64,000 bases of DNA from Flavobacterium sp. LMO8. GTDB taxonomy: Bacteria > Bacteroidota > Bacteroidia > Flavobacteriales > Flavobacteriaceae. The stretch's first letter is position 1. Each line of letters opens with the position of its first letter. The notes under the pieces were generated by a model that was not told the origin of the DNA, ran no database searches, and worked only from the letters and a program-made list of their open reading frames with translations. The stretch is taken from NCBI RefSeq assembly GCF_009495755.1, contig NZ_WIBJ01000006.1, forward strand, positions 1 to 64,000, in the 5' to 3' direction. Position numbers and translations under genes: made by a program. This document shows positions 23,994 to 33,833 of this stretch, piece after piece.

Positions 23994-25283
23994 TTACTTT
24001 CTTAAATCTACAAAACGCGTTGGTTTTCTGTTCATCGGATTAAAGACAATTGGATTAAGAATCTCTTTAGAAACAAATTCAATTTTTGGTGTAACGCGCA
24101 ATTTAGCTCTAAAATGATCTTTAACTTCAGTTAAGAACTCTTCTGTAGGCGAATTAACCGCTATTTTAATTACGATTTCATCCGTACCTAAATCATTGGT
24201 ATAAATTTGAATTAAGTAGTTATCAATAGCTCCAAAATCATTCAATACGTCATTCATTGCTGGCGGATACAAAGTAGTGCCTTTGTATTTTATCATTTGT
24301 TGTTTTCTTCCCACAACTGGTCCAACACGAAGTGTATTTCTTCCACACGCACAAGAGTTTGTATGCAACTTAACAATATCACCTGTTTTAAAGCGAATTA
24401 AAGGCATTGCTTCAACGCCAATAGTAGTAATTGTAAGTTCGCCACTTTCTCCTTCTTTAACAGGCTTATTTTCGTCGTCTAAAACTTCAACAATAATCAA
24501 TTCTGGATGATGATGACCTCCTACTCCATGCTCGCATTCTGTAAAAGCGGTGCTCATTTCGGTAGAAGCGTAGGTTGAGAAAAGTTTGATATTCCATTTG
24601 CTAGTAATTTTATCTGCCAAAATAGAATTTGAAAAATCTTGATTACGCAACGATTCTCCAATACAAATTGCGCCTTTAATTCCTAAATTATTATAATCGA
24701 TTCCATGAGAATCTGCGTATTCAATAAGCTTTAGAAGAAATGATGGAACTGTAATTAAATACGTTGGCTTGTATTTTAAAATAGAATCCCATTGTAATTC
24801 TGGGATACCTGCTCCTACTCTAATTACTCCTACTTTCATTTTTCTAAGACCCAGAAAGTAGGCTAAACCAGCCATAAACCTTCTGTCCATTGTGGTCATG
24901 AGTTGCACAATGTCGCCTTCTTTTATTCCAGCACAATCAAACGAAATCGCTTCATTATAAGCTAATCTATCTAAATCGTTATCGGTTAATCCAAAAGTTA
25001 CAGGATCACCTAAAGTTCCAGAAGTTGTTGCAAAATCAATTATTTTATGCGTTGGAACACACATAAAATCATCGTTATTTCGCTGTAAATCTTCCTTTGT
25101 AGTTGTTGGAATTAGTTGTAAATCTTCTAAAGTATTTATTTTAGAAATATCAATATTATGCTCTTGAAATAAATTTTGATAATAAACCGAATTTGCACTT
25201 ACATATTGCAAAACTTCCTGCAATTTCAATTCTTGAAATGCTTTAATTTCAGCTGTTGTTTGTTTTTCAATATGTGGTATCAT
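23994..25283 (-). CDS. PaaK-like adenylate-forming ligase for the aryl starter
   Basis: The 429-residue protein belongs to the phenylacetate-CoA ligase group of ANL enzymes: TTSGTLGDPVTFGLT (P-loop-like), FSTYASTEMSTAF (motif A5), RFKTGD, the Cys-rich NSCACGRN, and a small C-terminal PaaK domain. In aryl polyene and flexirubin pathways a ligase of this kind activates the hydroxycinnamic starter and loads it on an ACP, so 4-coumarate from the tyrosine ammonia-lyase at the other end of the operon is the expected substrate. It is the last gene, joined to the C45 gene by an ATGA overlap. Confidence 0.85.
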   Translation of the reverse strand: MIPHIEKQTTAEIKAFQELKLQEVLQYVSANSVYYQNLFQEHNIDISKINTLEDLQLIPTTTKEDLQRNNDDFMCVPTHKIIDFATTSGTLGDPVTFGLTDNDLDRLAYNEAISFDCAGIKEGDIVQLMTTMDRRFMAGLAYFLGLRKMKVGVIRVGAGIPELQWDSILKYKPTYLITVPSFLLKLIEYADSHGIDYNNLGIKGAICIGESLRNQDFSNSILADKITSKWNIKLFSTYASTEMSTAFTECEHGVGGHHHPELIIVEVLDDENKPVKEGESGELTITTIGVEAMPLIRFKTGDIVKLHTNSCACGRNTLRVGPVVGRKQQMIKYKGTTLYPPAMNDVLNDFGAIDNYLIQIYTNDLGTDEIVIKIAVNSPTEEFLTEVKDHFRAKLRVTPKIEFVSKEILNPIVFNPMNRKPTRFVDLRK

Positions 25284-26953
25284 TTCAGTTTCTTTATTGA
25301 TTTTTTTAAATATTTTTCAACCTGAACTTTACTTGTTAAGGTCGTTATTTCGCAGTGTAAAGCCTTTTCAAATTGGGTTTTAGCTTGAGCGAAATCTTTA
25401 TTGTTGTAAAAGTATAAACCTGCTTTGTAATAAACTATCCAAAAATACGGATTTAAATACTGATATTCCTTAATTTGATTTGAATCGATGCTTTTCTTTT
25501 CATTTAAAGCTGAATCCATTTTGGCATCTTCAATTCTAAATTGCTCGTATTTTTTGTATTCTTCTGTTTCCAAAAATGGGTCTTTTGCTATTGATAAATC
25601 AGCGCGTTCAAATGATTCGAAGCTATTTTTATCTCTAGTTTCATTAAAAATTTGATTTAAATCATAACAAACAAATTTGCCTAATTGATAAGGATTTGCT
25701 GATACCCAAACCAACAATTCTTTTGGTTTAAAGATAATTCCATGATGCGCTAATAACTGATTGAGCGCTTTTTCATTTCCGTATCCAATTTCTTTATCGT
25801 TTAAGCCTTTAGTGTTTCTTAAAATTTCTGCAGCAATTGTTGGATTTATTTTTGGATTATTATCGAATAATTCCGTCATTTTATCAAATCTGTATTTAGA
25901 ATGACTGCCTCTAATTTGGTCTTTATTTCGTTTATCATTTTTTAATTCTTCACTTTGAAAATGATTAGAACAAATAATTTGATTGCTATTTGGCACATCA
26001 AAAACTCCAAAATTATTAGGCGAAACTTCAATAAGAATTGCTTTGTTATCAGCTGCGCTTCCCACCATAATGGATTCAGAAACAAAAACCTTTCGTTTTT
26101 TAGCAATGGCAATGGCTTCATCAATTGAAGAAGCGTATTGTAAAATTTCTCGAGCTAAAACCGATATTGGTGTTTTTGCAATAAAAGGAATTTTTGATTT
26201 TCCTGCATTTATAGTAATCGTTAATCCTTTTGTATTCATTCCTGAAACGGCTCCTGTCATTCCTGCCCAAGTGTATATCATAAACGGATTTCCCTGAGTG
26301 GGTTTTATAAAAGCAATTACTTTGTCTTTGGCAAAATCATCTCCGGCATAGAAATCGAAATTTCTTCCTAAAATTAAATTTCCATCTTCTGATTTTGAAT
26401 CCCAAGCGGCAAAAGAAGAACAACCTACTAATGCTAAATCTTGCAAAGCGTGACCAATATCGTGTGCGCCATGCAAATACAAACTACGCAAATATGCGGG
26501 CGCAATAGCATCAAAATCTTTTGAAGAATATCTTGAATAGCCGTAAATTTCTGTTTTGTATTCTTCAGGAATGTTTAGATATAACTTTCGATTGTACCAT
26601 TTTAAAAAGAAACGCAGGAATTTTTGTTTGGATTCTGATGGAACTAAATCTTTGATTTTTGAGAAGAAAATAGTTTCTTGCTTTTTTAATAAAGAATCGG
26701 TTAATGCTCCAGAAATTAATCCAACTTGCAATGGGTCGCCTTCAACATATAGTTCCCAAAGTTGGTGTTTGTTTTTAAGTAACGAATTGTTTCCAGATAC
26801 AAATAATGTAGCTGCTTTTTTATCTACAACCGGAATTGTTTGATCATATCCAGCAGTAATTGGTTGATGTTTTAATGATTTTGAAATTCCACAGGAAACC
26901 ATCAATAAAAAAACAACCGCTGAATAAAAAAGAAAAGCAATTCTACTCTTCAT
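25280..26953 (-). CDS. C45-family Ntn-hydrolase/acyltransferase lipoprotein
   Basis: The protein (557 residues from 26953) begins with a type II signal peptide (VFLLMVSC, Cys21). A C45 autoproteolytic domain follows; its family includes acyl-CoA:6-aminopenicillanic acid acyltransferase. The likely nucleophile is Cys178 in LALVGCSSFAAWD, with GNLILGRNFDFY and the YTWAGMTGAVSGMNTKGL region after it. A TPR-like helical pair ends the chain (WIVYYKAGLYFYNNKDFAQAKTQFEKALH). The frame is open to 27019, but 26953 gives a proper signal peptide and a five-base gap to the upstream gene. It could acylate or hydrolyse the pigment or a lipid on the outer side of the membrane. Confidence 0.85.
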   Translation of the reverse strand: MKSRIAFLFYSAVVFLLMVSCGISKSLKHQPITAGYDQTIPVVDKKAATLFVSGNNSLLKNKHQLWELYVEGDPLQVGLISGALTDSLLKKQETIFFSKIKDLVPSESKQKFLRFFLKWYNRKLYLNIPEEYKTEIYGYSRYSSKDFDAIAPAYLRSLYLHGAHDIGHALQDLALVGCSSFAAWDSKSEDGNLILGRNFDFYAGDDFAKDKVIAFIKPTQGNPFMIYTWAGMTGAVSGMNTKGLTITINAGKSKIPFIAKTPISVLAREILQYASSIDEAIAIAKKRKVFVSESIMVGSAADNKAILIEVSPNNFGVFDVPNSNQIICSNHFQSEELKNDKRNKDQIRGSHSKYRFDKMTELFDNNPKINPTIAAEILRNTKGLNDKEIGYGNEKALNQLLAHHGIIFKPKELLVWVSANPYQLGKFVCYDLNQIFNETRDKNSFESFERADLSIAKDPFLETEEYKKYEQFRIEDAKMDSALNEKKSIDSNQIKEYQYLNPYFWIVYYKAGLYFYNNKDFAQAKTQFEKALHCEITTLTSKVQVEKYLKKSIKKLK

Positions 26954-26958
26954 AATGC

Positions 26959-28476
26959 TTACTTCGTTTCTTGATTTATTTTGTCTACCAAATATTCTTT
27001 TCCAACAATTTCCGAACAAGTTAAAACAGCTCCAATTGTAACGCCCAAAACACCATGCATATTAATACTTTGACCTGTTAGATATAAATTGTCTAATTTG
27101 GTTTTAGGTGCAATAAAAGTTAACATTGGATTATTACAATCTTTAACGTAACCATACATATTTCCACTATTTCCACCAATGTAATCTCTGTAAGAAAGTG
27201 GTGTAGAAGTATGAATAGATTGAATACAACTTCTAATATTTGGAAATTTAATTTCAATTTCGTTTAGAAATTTTTCGGTTTTTTGTGCTTTAAATTCTTC
27301 GTAGCTTATTCCTCTATCGCTTTTTTCTGAAGTTGTATTAAAGGTTTCCTCCCATTCTTTTACATCTTCATATTTCATGTAAGTAATAAAAGTCATTCCT
27401 TCTGCCCAATCACCATTTTTACCTGAATAGTTCATTGAAGCCATATAGGCTTTTGGCCATGAATTTTCATCATATTCGTATGCGATCCAAACGTCATTCG
27501 AATTTTTAAAATGATAATAGTTATAATTCAAATATTTGAACGTATTGGGTTTAAAAACAATATATAAACTAAAGGCCGAAATAACACTTTCTAATTTATC
27601 AATTCGCTCATAATAAGATTTTCTAAAATGAGACAAACCAACCATTTTTAGAGTTGCTTTTGGATCGATATTAGAGATAAATAAATCAGCTTTAATAACC
27701 TCATTTTTTTTTGTTACTACTGATACTACTTTATTATCTTCAACTTCAAATTTCGCAACATCTTTGTATTTGTAGATTTCTCCACCATACTTTTTTAATT
27801 GCTTGATTAATTGTTTGGTAATTTGACTACCACCATTAACACAACGCCACGAACTTTGTATGTATGAATTTACAGATAACGCATGCACGTAAAAAGGAGA
27901 TTTATCAGGAATTCCCGCATATAAAAAATTAGTTCCGGCTAAAACGGCTTGTAATTTTTCGTTATTAGTAATTTCTGCAATGCAGTCTTTGGCATTTAAT
28001 GCTAATATTTCACTTTGATATTTACCTTCTGCATTTAGATTATAAAGTGGAAAAGTATCGCAAACATCAACTACGAATTTGCAATATTTTTCTAAAGCTT
28101 CTTTTTCATCAGGAAAACCTTTAAGCAATTGATTTACAAAATTTTCATAGCCTTGTGCATGCGGAAACTCTTCATTTGTATCTTCAAAAGAAATAACATC
28201 AAATGCATCTTCATCCATTTTATGCAATCGTAATTCATCCATTATGCCTAAATACTTGAAGTATCGGTGTAAATTTTGACCTTCAGACAAACCGCCTATG
28301 TAATGAATTCCGGTATCAAAAATGGTTTTATCGCGCACAAAAGTTTGCAAATTTCCTCCAAATTGATTGTTTTTTTCTAAGACACAAACTTTGTATCCTT
28401 CTTTTGCTAAGATAATAGAAGAAACTAATCCGCCTAATCCACTTCCAACAATTACTATATCGTATTTATCTTTCAC
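26959..28476 (-). CDS. CrtI/phytoene-desaturase-like FAD oxidoreductase 1
   Basis: The 505-residue flavoprotein opens with the dinucleotide-binding motif DIVIVGSGLGGLVSSIILA and EKNNQFGGNLQTF, and ends with YLTGQSINMHGVLGVTIGA, the C-terminal FAD contact of the carotenoid desaturase/isomerase and retinol saturase group. No carotenoid genes are nearby. A second paralogue lies at 47894-49549 in the same operon. In flexirubin clusters such enzymes recur, but their step (desaturation, isomerisation or ring oxidation) is not known to me. Confidence 0.88.
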   Translation of the reverse strand: MKDKYDIVIVGSGLGGLVSSIILAKEGYKVCVLEKNNQFGGNLQTFVRDKTIFDTGIHYIGGLSEGQNLHRYFKYLGIMDELRLHKMDEDAFDVISFEDTNEEFPHAQGYENFVNQLLKGFPDEKEALEKYCKFVVDVCDTFPLYNLNAEGKYQSEILALNAKDCIAEITNNEKLQAVLAGTNFLYAGIPDKSPFYVHALSVNSYIQSSWRCVNGGSQITKQLIKQLKKYGGEIYKYKDVAKFEVEDNKVVSVVTKKNEVIKADLFISNIDPKATLKMVGLSHFRKSYYERIDKLESVISAFSLYIVFKPNTFKYLNYNYYHFKNSNDVWIAYEYDENSWPKAYMASMNYSGKNGDWAEGMTFITYMKYEDVKEWEETFNTTSEKSDRGISYEEFKAQKTEKFLNEIEIKFPNIRSCIQSIHTSTPLSYRDYIGGNSGNMYGYVKDCNNPMLTFIAPKTKLDNLYLTGQSINMHGVLGVTIGAVLTCSEIVGKEYLVDKINQETK

Positions 28477-28481
28477 TTATC

Positions 28482-31400
28482 TTATTTTTTTAAAACAATA
28501 ATTTTATCATCGTTTGAACTAATTTTAAAACCAGTTTGTTCAAATTTATGCAATAATATAGAACAATTGAACAAAATTACAGTTTGAAAATTATTTACGT
28601 TATTCAGAATATCTTCAAAATTAAAATCTGGATTAGAAATTAATAAAACATCATTCTTCTTATCATCAATTTCTAAAGTATCAACATAGTTGATATTGTA
28701 TTTTTTTATCAAATAATTTGAACTTGCAATTTCTCTTTTTTCTATGTCTGAAATAAAAGAATTCACTTTTCTTTTAGGCTCTTGCATGCTTAATAGAAAA
28801 TCTATTTGACCATAATCTGAAGCTAAATGAACTATTTTTGCTTCTGGATTAATTAAAGAATTTAGCTTGTAATAATTGCTTTTATTCGCTGAAAAATCTG
28901 ATTTTACTTCCGAAATAATTTCACTTTCTTTATATAAGAAACTTAGGAACAATTTATTTTCAAAATAATTCTCATCTTCTAAATCTGAACGTAATTTATT
29001 GAATTCGGTTCTAAAATATTTATTGATAGATTTTGTTCGTTGCGAATAATTTTCACCGAAAGATGTGTCATCTGCTTTTATTCTTTTATCAATTACAACG
29101 GTTATGCTTTCATCGTAAATAATATGATCGCCTTTTGGTAAAGTTTCAGAATTTCCGTGAATGTAAACAGGTAAAACATCAATATTAAAATGTTCAGCTA
29201 AATAGAACGCTCCTTTATAAAAACGTCCAATTTCATTTGTATTAGAACGCGTTCCTTCTGGGAAAATCATTAACGAATAGCCTTTTTCAATTTTATCTCG
29301 AAGATGCTCTACACTTCCTTCAATTCCTTGCGAAGCTGGATAATAACCTGCTAGTTTTACAACTCTACCAAATATTGGTGAATTATAAACCCAATCATTT
29401 ACTAAATAAATCATTTTTGGCGTTATCATTCCAACTGCCAAAATATCTAAAAATGAAGTATGATTTGAGATGATAACCGCTGGTTTACTAAAATCTTCTT
29501 TATAATTATTTATAATTTTTTTCTTCGCAAAAGGATTAGAATACAACACCGATTTCATGAAATTAGATATAATAATTCTAAACCACATCATTTTCTTTTC
29601 TTTATTAACAGGAATTAAGAAGAGAATAATTTTCCCAATTAACGAAAAAAACAATCCACCTAAACCATAATATAAAAACGATAAAGTGGAATGAACAAAT
29701 AATCGCAACGATATAGGTGATTTCCCTTTTTTTACTCGATTAAAGAAACAAATGCGGAATAATATTGGATAGAAAATAAACGTAATTAATAACGCAGCAA
29801 AAACACCAATTAATGAAACTGATGAAATTGATTTTAAAGCAGGATGTTTTGCAAAAACCAAAGCTCCAATAGCCAAAATAGTCGTTAAAGCAGCTAAAAT
29901 AATAGAAGTTCTATACGTTGGCATTTCGTTTTTACCTGTTGTATATTCTTTTTGTAAAGCACTAGTCATGAAAATACTAAAATCGACACCATGACCAAAA
30001 ATTAGCGTACAAACGATTGTACTAAAAATGTTCAACTGAATTTCAAAAAACCACATTACACCTGCGGTTACAACACCTGTTAATACAATTGGAATGGTGC
30101 TTACTATAACTAATTCTGCTCTTCTAAAAAACACAAAAAGAATTAAAACAACGGCAATAAAAGAATAGTTTACTAATGAATTAAAATCGTCTCGAAGTTT
30201 TCCTAAAAACGTTTCATTCATTTGTTGTCTATCAATTGCTAAAACATTGGATTTACTATCAATATAATTCACAAATGTATCGCGTTGATTGTCTGAAACT
30301 TTTGCAACTGAAGTTATAGTATAAAATCCGTTTTTAGAAGCAACGAATTCATCTAAAAAAAGTGCATTTAATTGTTTGTAATCGTCAAAACTTAATACTT
30401 CAAATTTTTGATTTAACAAATCGTAAAAACCTTGATGCATTGTGGGTTTAAAACCAATTGAATTTCCGTTAGAAACAAGTGCATTTTGAACAAATTGCTT
30501 TTTATTTTCTGTCCAGAAAGTATTCCACAAATGTAGTTTTTCAGCTTGAGCTTCTTTTGATAATACAATTCCGCCAATAGAACTAAAGTTGATTATTTTA
30601 TTCTCTGATTTTTCAGTCGAAAGTTTGTCAAAAAGTTTGCTATTGTTTTGGATAGCTTCTTCAATAGAATTTCCGTAAGCCGCCAAATAAATAGATTTTG
30701 AAGTTAGATTGGTTCTTTTTTCAAGCTTTTCTTCTGTTTTCTTAATTTCATCTGGAATAAAATTTAATTCGGATAAATTGTTGTTGAAAGAAACTTTTCC
30801 AAACGTAAAAAACGAAATGATAATTACAATAGTAGTTACACCAATTAAAATCTTATTGTTTTCAAACGAAAAAGCAGCCAATTTATCGAGTACATTTTCC
30901 TTTGGAATTGTATTGTTTTTAGGTTTATACAAATGCGGAATTAGCAAAAGAGAGAAAAAAGCGGATACAACAACACTAATTGCTGCAAAAATTCCTAAAT
31001 CTTTTAATGCTTCTGAATTTACAAAAAGCAAACATAAAAATGCCACAGCTGTAGTTGTACTACTCATTACTAATGGCATTGTAATATCTTTATAAACGGT
31101 TTTTAAATCGTTATTATTCTTATAATGCGTGAGAATGTGAAGCGAATAATCGATTGTAACTCCTAACAAAACAGCTCCAACACTTAATGAAATTGCAGAA
31201 ATAGTTCCTCTAATAAAATACAAACAAGCAATAGCAGTAACTACTCCAAAAATGGTTGGAATAAAAATAATAACCGGAATGAGTAATTTTCGATAAAAGA
31301 CAATTAAAATAAGCATTAAAGTTCCTAATGAAGCTAAAATGGTAGTCAAAATATCGGTTTTTATTTGTTTGGCATTTGCAACTGCAATGAACGAAGAACC

Positions 31401-32153
31401 AAAATAGTCTAAAGTAACTTTGCCTCTATTTACTTCATTGAATTTTGATTTAATTTGGTTTAATTCATCGACAAATAGTGTGTTTTTTTCTGTTTCACTA
31501 CCGCTTAATTTTGGGTTAATAAATAATAAAAGTGTTGATTCGTCTTTAGTAATTATGAATCCGTCTTTTAAAATAAAATCATCGCCAATGCTTAATTGCT
31601 GAAGTTTTTTTAGTGCGATGAACGAAATTCCCAAAGGATCGTTCACGATGAAATCTTTTGCAATTATTCCAGTTGGAGAAATTAAAGTTCTGTAATTGCT
31701 TTCAACTTGTTTGGAAATGCTATCATTGGTTAACTTTTTATCTAAAGTTGCATAATCGTTTTCATCTAAAAAGTAAGGCAAGTTTTGGTAAACAAAATCA
31801 AAAGTTTGCTGAATATTTTCATCGTCAACCTTTCCTTGAATATTTTTTATGTAAGGTTCGCACGTGTGTAAACTATCAATAAAATCAGTAGCGGTTTGCG
31901 TTAAATCATCAATTGAGCCATTTTTATCTTTTTCGATAATAACAGTAATTTTATCCGAAAAATTTAATTGTTTTAAAACTTTTGTCGCAACATCTACGTT
32001 TTCGTTTTTTGGAATAATTCGGGTAATATCCTCTTCAAATCTAATTTTTGAAGCAAAAAAACCAAACACTATTAAAAACAAAAATGCAGTTGCTAATGAG
32101 AGCAATCTATTATTATGAACAAAATAATGAACCCTAATAAAAAACTTATGCAT
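28482..32153 (-). CDS. MMPL exporter fused to a PlsC-type acyltransferase and a C-terminal domain
   Basis: This 1223-residue protein starts with an MMPL/RND-like transporter (about 1-790): one N-terminal helix, a large periplasmic domain, a five-helix block containing GAVLLGVTIDYSLHILTHY, then the same plan again with IVCTLIFGHGVDFSIF. An acyltransferase domain follows (about 845-1030) with NHTSFLD near 896 and FPEGTRS near 963, as in 1-acylglycerol-phosphate acyltransferases. The last 140 residues (about 1085-1223) look like a worn Rossmann/methyltransferase fold (IVHLASDYGQIDFLL). An export pump with a tied acyltransferase fits a pigment that is acylated or inserted in lipid on export. Confidence 0.88.
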   Translation of the reverse strand: MHKFFIRVHYFVHNNRLLSLATAFLFLIVFGFFASKIRFEEDITRIIPKNENVDVATKVLKQLNFSDKITVIIEKDKNGSIDDLTQTATDFIDSLHTCEPYIKNIQGKVDDENIQQTFDFVYQNLPYFLDENDYATLDKKLTNDSISKQVESNYRTLISPTGIIAKDFIVNDPLGISFIALKKLQQLSIGDDFILKDGFIITKDESTLLLFINPKLSGSETEKNTLFVDELNQIKSKFNEVNRGKVTLDYFGSSFIAVANAKQIKTDILTTILASLGTLMLILIVFYRKLLIPVIIFIPTIFGVVTAIACLYFIRGTISAISLSVGAVLLGVTIDYSLHILTHYKNNNDLKTVYKDITMPLVMSSTTTAVAFLCLLFVNSEALKDLGIFAAISVVVSAFFSLLLIPHLYKPKNNTIPKENVLDKLAAFSFENNKILIGVTTIVIIISFFTFGKVSFNNNLSELNFIPDEIKKTEEKLEKRTNLTSKSIYLAAYGNSIEEAIQNNSKLFDKLSTEKSENKIINFSSIGGIVLSKEAQAEKLHLWNTFWTENKKQFVQNALVSNGNSIGFKPTMHQGFYDLLNQKFEVLSFDDYKQLNALFLDEFVASKNGFYTITSVAKVSDNQRDTFVNYIDSKSNVLAIDRQQMNETFLGKLRDDFNSLVNYSFIAVVLILFVFFRRAELVIVSTIPIVLTGVVTAGVMWFFEIQLNIFSTIVCTLIFGHGVDFSIFMTSALQKEYTTGKNEMPTYRTSIILAALTTILAIGALVFAKHPALKSISSVSLIGVFAALLITFIFYPILFRICFFNRVKKGKSPISLRLFVHSTLSFLYYGLGGLFFSLIGKIILFLIPVNKEKKMMWFRIIISNFMKSVLYSNPFAKKKIINNYKEDFSKPAVIISNHTSFLDILAVGMITPKMIYLVNDWVYNSPIFGRVVKLAGYYPASQGIEGSVEHLRDKIEKGYSLMIFPEGTRSNTNEIGRFYKGAFYLAEHFNIDVLPVYIHGNSETLPKGDHIIYDESITVVIDKRIKADDTSFGENYSQRTKSINKYFRTEFNKLRSDLEDENYFENKLFLSFLYKESEIISEVKSDFSANKSNYYKLNSLINPEAKIVHLASDYGQIDFLLSMQEPKRKVNSFISDIEKREIASSNYLIKKYNINYVDTLEIDDKKNDVLLISNPDFNFEDILNNVNNFQTVILFNCSILLHKFEQTGFKISSNDDKIIVLKK

Positions 32154-32161
32154 TTTTAATA

Positions 32162-33340
32162 TTATTTTTTTGATTTTCCCGTCAGCGAAAGTAAGAAATA
32201 ACTAGAAAATCCGAAAACAAATGCAGTAATTGTAGCTAAAATAAAACTTCCTACAAGGTATTGAGTTGTGTGATTTTTAATTGTTTCAAAAGAAAACTCC
32301 TGATTTTGGTTAAAAAACACCTCACCTACAACAAAATATGAACCTACTTGTAAAGATGCAAAAATAATAAAAGGAATCATGGGAGGAATACTAATATTAG
32401 AAAATGTAAACGCTAATATTTTATTCCATCTAAATAAAACAGCTAAAAAAATAACTAAGACAGTTTGAAATCCCCAAAAGGGTGCAATTCCTATAAAAAC
32501 TCCTAATGCAATTGATAATGATTTTACTAAATTAGAATCGTTACTTTCTAAAATTTCATCTTGTATGAATTGCTTTATTTTTTTTTTTTGGAAACTTCTA
32601 AAAAAATCTCTTGGTTTAATATATAAAAGGGTTATTAATACTAAAATGGTGTTTAGGATGCTAATTCTTGTAAAATCTTTAAAAGGTCTAAAATGCGTTA
32701 CGCGTTCGGTTGGGTCGTATAAAATTTTTACAGGAATATTTTTCACAATAGAACCTTTCCAAGCAGAACGAACAATAACTTCGATTTCGAACTCAAATTT
32801 TTTGGTAAAATATTTCTTTGGAATGTGTAATAATGGATACAATCGATAACCTGATTGTGTGTCTTCTAATTGAATTCCGGTTTCAAACCAAAACCAAAAG
32901 TTAGAAAATTTATTTCCAAAACTACTTTTCTTTGGAACACCTTCCTGGTTCATATTTCGGCTACCGATAAGTAAAATATTACTATCGTTATTATCCAATT
33001 CTTCTAAAAAAACAGGAATATCATCAGGAAAATGTTGTCCGTCTGAATCTATTGTAATAGCATAATGAAATCCGTTTTCAATTGCTTTTTTAAATCCTAA
33101 TCGGAGTGCATTACCTTTTCCTTGATTTTTGGAAATTGAAATAGAATCTATAGAAGAATACGAATTTATAATTTCTGAAGTACTATCAGTAGAACCATCA
33201 TTCACAACAATGACATTGGTTGTATATTGCAATACACCATCTATAACTCTTTTTAAAGTTTTGTGATTATTATAAGTTGGAATAATAACACATACCTTTT
33301 TAAGATTCATTGTTTCTGAAATAGTAGAATTTGAAAGCAT
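32162..33340 (-). CDS. Family 2 glycosyltransferase fused to DUF2062
   Basis: Residues about 15-240 form a GT2 domain (VCVIIPTYNNHKTLKRVIDG, VVNDGSTD, TIDSDGQHFPDDI with the DxD-like metal site, and an SGYRLYP block) of the dolichol-phosphate-mannose-synthase type. Residues about 265-390 form a DUF2062 membrane domain (IGIAPFWGFQTVLVIFLAVL and more helices). The start at 33340 follows the upstream TAG by one base; Met11 is an alternative. A glycosyltransferase is a regular part of aryl polyene clusters. The acceptor here is unknown. Confidence 0.88.
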   Translation of the reverse strand: MLSNSTISETMNLKKVCVIIPTYNNHKTLKRVIDGVLQYTTNVIVVNDGSTDSTSEIINSYSSIDSISISKNQGKGNALRLGFKKAIENGFHYAITIDSDGQHFPDDIPVFLEELDNNDSNILLIGSRNMNQEGVPKKSSFGNKFSNFWFWFETGIQLEDTQSGYRLYPLLHIPKKYFTKKFEFEIEVIVRSAWKGSIVKNIPVKILYDPTERVTHFRPFKDFTRISILNTILVLITLLYIKPRDFFRSFQKKKIKQFIQDEILESNDSNLVKSLSIALGVFIGIAPFWGFQTVLVIFLAVLFRWNKILAFTFSNISIPPMIPFIIFASLQVGSYFVVGEVFFNQNQEFSFETIKNHTTQYLVGSFILATITAFVFGFSSYFLLSLTGKSKK

Positions 33341-33341
33341 T

Positions 33342-33833
33342 CTATTTGTTTAATTGTTGTTTTTCAGCTTCAGTAAAAACTTTTGACTGATTTACAAAAT
33401 CTCGTATATATTCTTTTAAATCAACTGATTGTTTGTTAAACAAAAGTACAATTTGTTTTTTATCACTTTCAATATTTTGTTTGTACTTTAATATTTTGGG
33501 CGTATTTTCTTGAATACTTAATCGAATTAAACGCGCTTCAATATTATTGGGATTCGATATAATTACCGATTCTAAAATAGTAATTCCTTTGACAAACTCT
33601 TCTTTCTTTTGTTTAATTCCAGTTGTATGTTTTGCTTTTAAAGCAATTGAAGCTCCTTTATAAGCTAATAAAGTTTCATCATTTTTTGAATAATTACTCA
33701 TAAAATTATGGAACTTCATCGCATTGGTTTTAGAAACCGAAGATTCAACATACATTTTTCTAATGTCTGTAACATTATAACTTTGGAAATAAAAGAAAGT
33801 TATTAAAAATACTATTGATGAAATTAATTTCAA
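33342..33833 (-). CDS. Exported helical protein, unknown
   Basis: The 163-residue protein has an N-terminal hydrophobic segment (MKLISSIVFLITFFYFQSY) that may be a signal peptide or anchor. The rest is charged, predicted helical and resembles helical-repeat proteins (KGITILESVIISNPNNIEARLIRLSIQ), without a catalytic motif. It overlaps the dehydratase gene upstream by four bases and is followed by the glycosyltransferase gene one base on, so it belongs to the pigment operon. Function unknown. Confidence 0.75.
   Translation of the reverse strand: MKLISSIVFLITFFYFQSYNVTDIRKMYVESSVSKTNAMKFHNFMSNYSKNDETLLAYKGASIALKAKHTTGIKQKKEEFVKGITILESVIISNPNNIEARLIRLSIQENTPKILKYKQNIESDKKQIVLLFNKQSVDLKEYIRDFVNQSKVFTEAEKQQLNK

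Noticed and set aside
26959..28476. Carotenoid biosynthesis gene
   Set aside because: No phytoene synthase, lycopene cyclase or prenyl synthase is in the window; context ties it to the polyene operon.
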